Source: Buddleja alternifolia
Taxonomy: Eukaryota > Streptophyta > Magnoliopsida > Lamiales > Scrophulariaceae
DNA length: 64,000 nucleotides
Reading direction: 5' to 3'
NCBI GenBank assembly: GCA_019426215.1
Contig: CM033399.1
Span: 31,443,022-31,507,021 of the forward strand
How positions within the stretch are numbered: position 1 is the first letter of the stretch; every line of letters starts with the position of its first letter. The notes beneath the pieces were generated by a model, which saw only the letters and a list, made by a program, of their open reading frames with translations, did no database searches and had not been told where the DNA came from. The translations under genes and the position numbers were made by a program. Positions 57,958-64,000 of the stretch are shown here, piece by piece.

Positions 57958-60199
57958 ATGGAAATCTTGCACTATTTATTGTTTACATATATCACAACAC
58001 TTTTACTACATCAAAATGTTAATAATGTGGATGCTGCAAGGCATCATCACCACATTAGCAAGAAGCCCCCTGACCCTAAGGACCACTCTGTTTCACCGTT
58101 CCCACCGCCCGTTCCATCCGATCCGAGCTACGCCCCGGCCCCGACCCTACCCGAAGAACCCGAGAACAATTCAAGCACGAGCTGCGTTTTCGATGTGACG
58201 GATTTTGGGGCAGTGGGAGATGGAGCTAGTGATGACACTGCTGCATTCAGGTCTGCTTGGAAGGCTGCTTGTCTAGTCGAAAACGGTGTCGTTTTGGCTC
58301 CTTCGGATCTCGTTTTCACAATCACTTCCACCATTTTCTCCGGACCATGTCAGCCTGGCCTTGTTTTTCAAGTATGATTCAATTTTTTTTTTTATTGTTG
58401 TTGTTAAGACTTTTTAATACTAGTACATAATTGGTGATTAATTAGAGTTAATTTTGATGTATAAAGGTGGATGGGGTGTTAATGCCGCCTGATGGACCGG
58501 AATGCTGGCCAAAATCAGATAGCAATAAGCAGTGGCTTGTGTTTTATAGACTTGATAGTATGACTTTCAATGGTACTGGTACAATTGAAGGCAATGGCCA
58601 GAAGTGGTGGGATCTCCCATGCAAACCTCATAGGGTAAAAATTCGTGTTTCTAAATTCTAGTTCATTTTGGATTGGATTGAACCCGAATTAATTACATAA
58701 GGTTTCGTTGAATCAGAGTTAAATACGAAGTATTATAATACATGATTGGTTGGGTGAGACCAATCCTGGTAGTACGTAAAACTCAAACATCTCCTGGGAT
58801 TCCTCCTAATCCTGCGAGAGGAGTGACCTCCCAACATGATCCTGACCCACCGGACCATAACTTCTTAGAAAAGATCCGATAGATAGCAGCTACCTAAGGC
58901 GCTTAGGCGCCCTTCACCAATCACGATATCGTTTTGTGTCTATATGCAGAGATTTTGTAATAGTTGGAAGTTTAACTAATCTGACACTCAGTTGCTGTGA
59001 ACAATTTCAGGGTCCTAATGGATCAACATTGCCCGGACCATGTGACAGCCCTGCTGTAAGCTAAAATTCCTCAACATTTTGATGATTTTTGTATATTCTT
59101 TTTTCTTTATCTCCACTTTTGTGTGGAAAAAAATAATAATTAATAAACTAATTGGCTTTTATTTATAGATGATTCGATTTTTTATGAGCTCCAACTTGGT
59201 GGTGACTGGTTTGCGCATTCAAAACAGCCCACAATTCCACATGAAATTTGATGGGTGTGAAGGAGTACTAATCAATAAGCTGTCGATCAATTCGCCTAAG
59301 TTGAGCCCCAATACAGATGGAATTCACATTGAGAACACAAAAAATGTTGGCATATACAATTCTGTAATACAAAATGGTAACTAAATAAAAAATCGAAATC
59401 ATACGAATTTGATTACATTTTTTTTATTTTTTTTTTTTGAGGGATTAATGAGTAGATTGAAATGATGAAACAGGGGATGATTGCATTTCAATAGGAACAG
59501 GTTGTTCAGATGTCGATATAGAAGCCGTCACCTGTGGGCATAGTCACGGGATCAGGTATATATGGTGTTTGCTTCACCCATTTACTATTCTTTTCAATAT
59601 GGCACAACAAATTTGCTTAATTTTTTTCTATCATAATCAATACAGTTTCAAGAGGCTTGACTCATCCCACCTCTTTCTGTTTTTTTTTGTCATGCAGCAT
59701 AGGGAGCCTTGGACCGCACAATTCCCACGCATGTGTTTCTAACATAACAGTGCGAAACGCAATTATAAGAGACTCAGATAATGGACTCAGGCTCAAGACA
59801 TGGCAAGGGGGGACGGGGTCAGTGGCCGGTATATCCTTTGAGAACATTCAGATGGAAAATGTCAGAAACTGTGTTATTATCGATCAATACTACTGTTTGT
59901 CAAAGGCATGCAGAAACGAGACGTCTGCAGTCTACCTGACAGATGTAACATTCAGAAACATAAAGGGCACATATGATGTAAGAACCCCTCCAATTCACTT
60001 TGCCTGTAGTGATACGGTTCCCTGCACAAATATTACAATGTCAGAAGTAGAGCTCTTACCTTATGAAGGGGTATTAATAGATGACCCTTTCTGTTGGAAT
60101 GCATACGGCGTGCAGGAGACTCTGACTATACCTCCAATAGATTGTTTGCAAGATGGCATGCCTGAGACTATAGCTGAAAACCCCTTATATGGCTGCTAA
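57958..60199 (+). CDS. Polygalacturonase (GH28), PGX3-like
   Basis: Exons 57958-58371, 58467-58634, 59011-59055, 59169-59376, 59474-59555, 59698-60199 give 472 residues. A signal peptide (about 1-28) directs secretion to the wall; a His-rich then Pro-rich linker follows, then the GH28 beta-helix. Catalytic motifs are present: NTD (Asp about 259), GDDC (280-281), a GHSHG version of the usual histidine motif (His about 303) and RLK (337-339). The enzyme cuts homogalacturonan during cell expansion or separation. The first ATG after a TATA box was chosen. PGX3 (At1g48100) is suggested by the His-rich N-terminus, length and the VPS13 neighbour. Canonical splice sites, no defects. Confidence 0.9.
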
Positions 60200-60793
60200 A
60201 AGAGATTGAGAATTGGAGTGTTGGCCATTTATATGCTAGCTAGAAGGAATACTGTATAGTTATTCTGTAGTACTTGAGGATCGGCTTAAGATTCAACCCT
60301 TTGGGATTTATCTCCCTTACCGTGTGATGAGATCATACGATGTCTAGGTGATATAGGTCTATATTCCAGTGCTTCTATGCAATAATGTGGCATTCTGAAT
60401 CGTACCATAATCAATTCCCAATTTTTGGTTCGACATTTTTTCTACCATTCAACATAATGATCTAGGTTGCTACAAGCTACATATTGGAAAGACTGCAGAC
60501 ACTGAAAATACAGTTAATTAAAGTAGCTACTGAATTCCAGTAAATCTTGAAACCAACTATAGAGAATCTCTAAAATTCCTCTTTACATCTAAAATTTTAG
60601 TCACGAGGAAAGCAGAAAAAAAAAGGAAGTTAACACCCACACACACACCCAGAAAAAAGCAAATCTGATTACATCAAGGAAAAAGTATTAAAATCCTCCC
60701 AGAGACCCCAAATCTGGGGAAATAGCAGAATAAAAGCATGAAGATCCTCCAAGATCATAAAATGTTAATTTTATAGTTAATGAATATGAGAAC
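60200..60793. other. Polygalacturonase 3' flank
   Basis: No further VPS13 exon is recognisable here, although the last VPS13-like exon at 60794 ends with a donor site. Confidence 0.55.
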
Positions 60794-63700
60794 CTGCTCT
60801 GCTCTTCTAAGACCATTTGAAATTGTTCCTGAGCTCTCCTAGTCACCTTCTCAATTTTATGCTGTTCATTATATATTAATTACCCAAGGGTTAGCTCCTC
60901 TTAACAAAATGTAAAAACCGATCATAACTTTCCATGAATACCTATAAAATTCAATCTCAATATGAGAGAGAGAGAGATTACGTGAACATATGCAAAACTT
61001 TAGCAGTTATGAAATATTGAAGGAATTGAATCTGGGGAGACTTTGCCATATATAAGTAAATGCCAAAGAGAGGTTTTTCATACGTCTTCATACCAAAAAA
61101 CAAAGTACTTATCTCTCCAAGAAAGATCGATTTTCAGTAAGATCACCCAATAACGGCTTGGGGATGATTTTTCAAGATAAGATAATGTTAGGATAGATTT
61201 GTAAGATACAAATTAACGATGAGAAGAAAAACTAGCAGGGAAGAGAACCAGGGATAATGGATGTCTATCCATCTCCAACAATTTTGAAAAAGCGAATGCC
61301 TTGACTCTGAGGAATATAAATCCAAATCAATAACGTTTTAGTAGCTTTTTCTACCAACACAAAACAAGCCTCAGCCTCAGCCTCAGTCTCGGCCAACAAC
61401 ACTTCATCACAATTTATCTAAATTTTTTGGCACATAAAATACTGTGGTTGCCTTCTTCTTTCACTCATATTCAGCATCAATCAGCCCATACCATATCCCA
61501 AAAGAGAAAAAGAACATAAACATAATAAAGAAACTGGTTAAGTTCCACTCTGATGTAACAATCATCCAAAGCAAGATCATAAAGAAACAATCTAAGAAAA
61601 AGCTTTACGATTTCCTTCTACATTACAATAAATATCACAAAGTACGAAGGAGATAAAAACCTAATTGTGAAGGAATTAGTATATTAAAGAGGACAACTAA
61701 AGCAAATTACCGTGGCATGACAAGGAGAAATAATTGCTGAAAGCCTCCAATCTACATTTTCTCCTGATGGAGCATGCACAAAACTAGCTTGCAAAGCATT
61801 CACCTTCTGCTCACTGGAGATACTCTGTGAAACAAAAAGTCCAATAAGTGACTAAAGTGCCCTACCTTAAGATGCTAACATATAGGAAGACTTAACATTA
61901 GGTGGCTTTTTGATAATACTGAATTTGAGGACTGATAAGTCCTAATCAAATACTCATTGAGTTTTTTATAAGAATAACAATATAGGAAGACAATAGAATT
62001 TCAAAAACTCAAGTGACCAAACTAAAAGCATGCCGAATTATTTTGATGTTACTACTAATATAATAATTTCCCGAGTAATAGCAATTGGAAATATTATCAT
62101 TGTATATCAATATAGTCATAATATCACAGTATATGAAACATATTTATATTTATGTGTATAATAATTTAATAATTACATAGCATAATAAAGTTATATGTAT
62201 CCTAGAGTGTGCGCTTGTGTGTACATCCACACCTACGTCCATAAAACATCAACTTTTTAAATCCGGCCCAATTTCAAATAAAATCAAAATAGTTCCTTAA
62301 AATTTTGGACCGGATTTGTGTTTGTAAACCATTTAAAAAATTCCTCATAGATGCCACCAACAAGCTAAACATTGCATACGTTCAGCTTTAAGTTGAATGT
62401 CATTCTTAGATAGTTATAATCCATCTCTTAGCATTTATTCATGAACATTACCACATCTTCTTCTGCTGCAACCCAGCTTGTGCAGCATAACGCCACCAGA
62501 AGGCGGCACCCTCTGAAACTGGCACCATGGGTCTTAAATGAGAGACTTCCACATGTGTTCTATATGTAGATATGACCTCCATAAGTTTAATCCAGTCATG
62601 ATACTGTGCCTGACATGAGCAGGTAGTGTAAATGCTTGCTCCAAATTGTAACAGATAAAATTTTGAAAAAGCATTGAAAATGTCTTAAGAATACTGAAGT
62701 GGACTAAGAAGCTTCTCAAAAGATATATCAATTTGCTTTACTATCACCAAAATGTGTCAACATATTTAGATATATCAGCTACTCAAATCAAGTACATAAC
62801 ACATCATAAAATTACATGCACAATACAGACAGAACATTAGTCAAGATTCATACCTCAGTAATTGTTAAAGAAACATCAGTGATGACAAGAGAAGCCTTCT
62901 CAAAAGGAACACTTGAATCATTCCTTTCCTGGTTCCCAAGACGATGGTACTTGAGATCACCATTGATTGGTGAAACTAAGTAGGTTCTGTCTCGAGCCCA
63001 TGGAGACACCAAAGTGCTGCCTTTTGAAGATTCATTAATGCCATCTTGAAATATCTAATAAAGCATAAACAAAGAAAAGAAATAAAATGAAAACCATAAT
63101 TAGTAAACTCTGAAGAACAAGTCATTGTTCTAAAACAGGCTCGAAATAAGAATGTACCTCAATCCATTCTCTAGGGCTAAGATCCTCCCATCTCTTGTCC
63201 AACTTCCAGGGACAGCGATTGGAATCATGATACATGGCAAGCCTTTCAAGCTCCAGTGACTACAAAAGAACCACGAAAGAAAGGTAACAAAGCAAATTAA
63301 TTTAGATATTCTGCAACACTGAGACTTAAGGCGTACCCTTATGCAAGTACACCTAAGTAAAAGAGATATATGGCAATGTTACTTTCGACTAGGTTGAGAA
63401 TCACATTTAAAATTCTCATCTAACATTATCTAAGAGTATCACACCACAGGTAAAACTCATCAATCTTTTAATTGAAAAGGCCAATTATTATAAGGAATAA
63501 CATGAGGCATACCTTGCGCAATTTATCTAAAGCACCACTCATGTCGAAAGTTTCGTTGCCCTGCTCATCCATCGTAACAGCAGCATGTTTTGCAAGGGTC
63601 ATGCCACAAGAAAATGGATGTCCTGGATTGGTGTATGAGAACATATGCAATGCAGAAAGCAAAGCCAATAGGAGGTGACACGGAGACACACAAATAGAAG

Positions 63701-63908
63701 TTCATTACTTCATCAAAGTAGTACAGAGATTTAGAAAAGGAAGGTAACATCAATTAGAGAAATTAATAAATCTTATAATAATCAATTCCAAACGAAAAAC
63801 CAACCTCACGGAATCTTCATATCTAATATGAACATTGCTAATAGAAATCTTAAGATTTCCAATAATAGTAGCAATTAGGCAGACCAGCCAAGAGTTTCCA
63901 GCTGGTGG
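60794..63908 (-). pseudogene. VPS13-like lipid-transfer protein, decayed 5' part
   Basis: Minus-strand exons recognised: 63908-63805, 63630-63513, 63259-63158, 63054-62854, 62609-62452, 61824-61711, 60861-60794. They encode chorein-domain sequence (IATIIGNLKISISNVHIRYED, NPGHPFSCGMTLAKHAAVTM, SPINGDLKYHRLGNQERN, AQYHDWIKLMEVIS, HLRPMVPVSE), close to At1g48090. VPS13 proteins are bridge-like lipid carriers of several thousand residues; here roughly 200 residues between the fifth and sixth exon and about 35 between the sixth and seventh are missing, the 3' bulk is absent, and the acceptor before 63630 reads AC instead of AG. The first exons lie beyond the right edge. Most likely a degraded gene copy. 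Confidence 0.8.
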
Positions 63909-64000
63909 CTGCAAAACAGTGATGAAATTATTGAATCAAAATATAGTGACTCGAGACAAGATTTCCAGCGGATGACTGACAATCTAAAGTTTTTAAAACT
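63909..64000 (-). other. Intron of the VPS13-like pseudogene
   Basis: Sequence upstream of the exon starting at 63908, with a polypyrimidine-AG acceptor (TTTTGCAG). Earlier exons are outside the window. Confidence 0.5.

Overview
The window is nuclear DNA of a flowering plant (eudicot). The evidence is GT-AG introns, AT-rich intergenic DNA, plant LTR retrotransposons, many small inverted-repeat elements, and proteins of plant-only families: an FTSHI pseudo-protease, a mid-SUN protein, KELP, an F-box SKIP8-like protein and a GH28 polygalacturonase. I cannot fix the species.

Layout from left to right. 1-4910: the 5' part of an Athila-type Ty3/gypsy retrotransposon on the minus strand, with an unbroken gag-pol frame running off the left edge. 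4911-9352: gene-poor AT-rich DNA ending in two abutting MITEs. 9560-10075: a broken copy of the start of the SUN gene. 10129-18406: a 15-exon FTSHI1-like gene disabled by three small frameshifts, with a hAT-type element and a Tourist-like MITE in its introns. 19522-20872: a non-autonomous inverted-repeat element. 21201-24154: an intact SUN5-like gene. 24155-26985: decayed repeats.

26986-41715 is a three-level nest. A ~140 bp foldback MITE was split by a Tat-lineage Ty3/gypsy element (27041-41627, TSD CCCCC). That element was in turn split by a non-autonomous Athila-related LTR element without coding capacity (32723-38010, TSD GTCTA). The inner element's LTRs look more alike than the outer ones, as the nesting order predicts.

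The right third is gene-rich. It holds a SKIP8-like gene (42163-45119), KELP (46301-48973), a PP2C phosphatase on the minus strand (51683-53031) with a partial duplicate (about 55510-56750), a PGX3-like polygalacturonase (57958-60199), and a decayed 5' part of a VPS13-like lipid-transfer gene on the minus strand (60794-63908).

Three neighbouring pairs match Arabidopsis neighbours as I remember the locus numbers: FTSHI1/SUN5 (At4g23940/50), KELP/SKIP8 (At4g10920/25) and VPS13/PGX3 (At1g48090/100). In two of these pairs one partner is a pseudogene here, which fits a duplicated segment losing genes while an intact copy lives elsewhere. I found no operon-like gene system, CRISPR array or clear tRNA/rRNA gene. 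The most informative content is the transposon archaeology (nested insertions with target duplications, reciprocal empty sites, LTR palindrome arrays) and the differential decay of the gene pairs.
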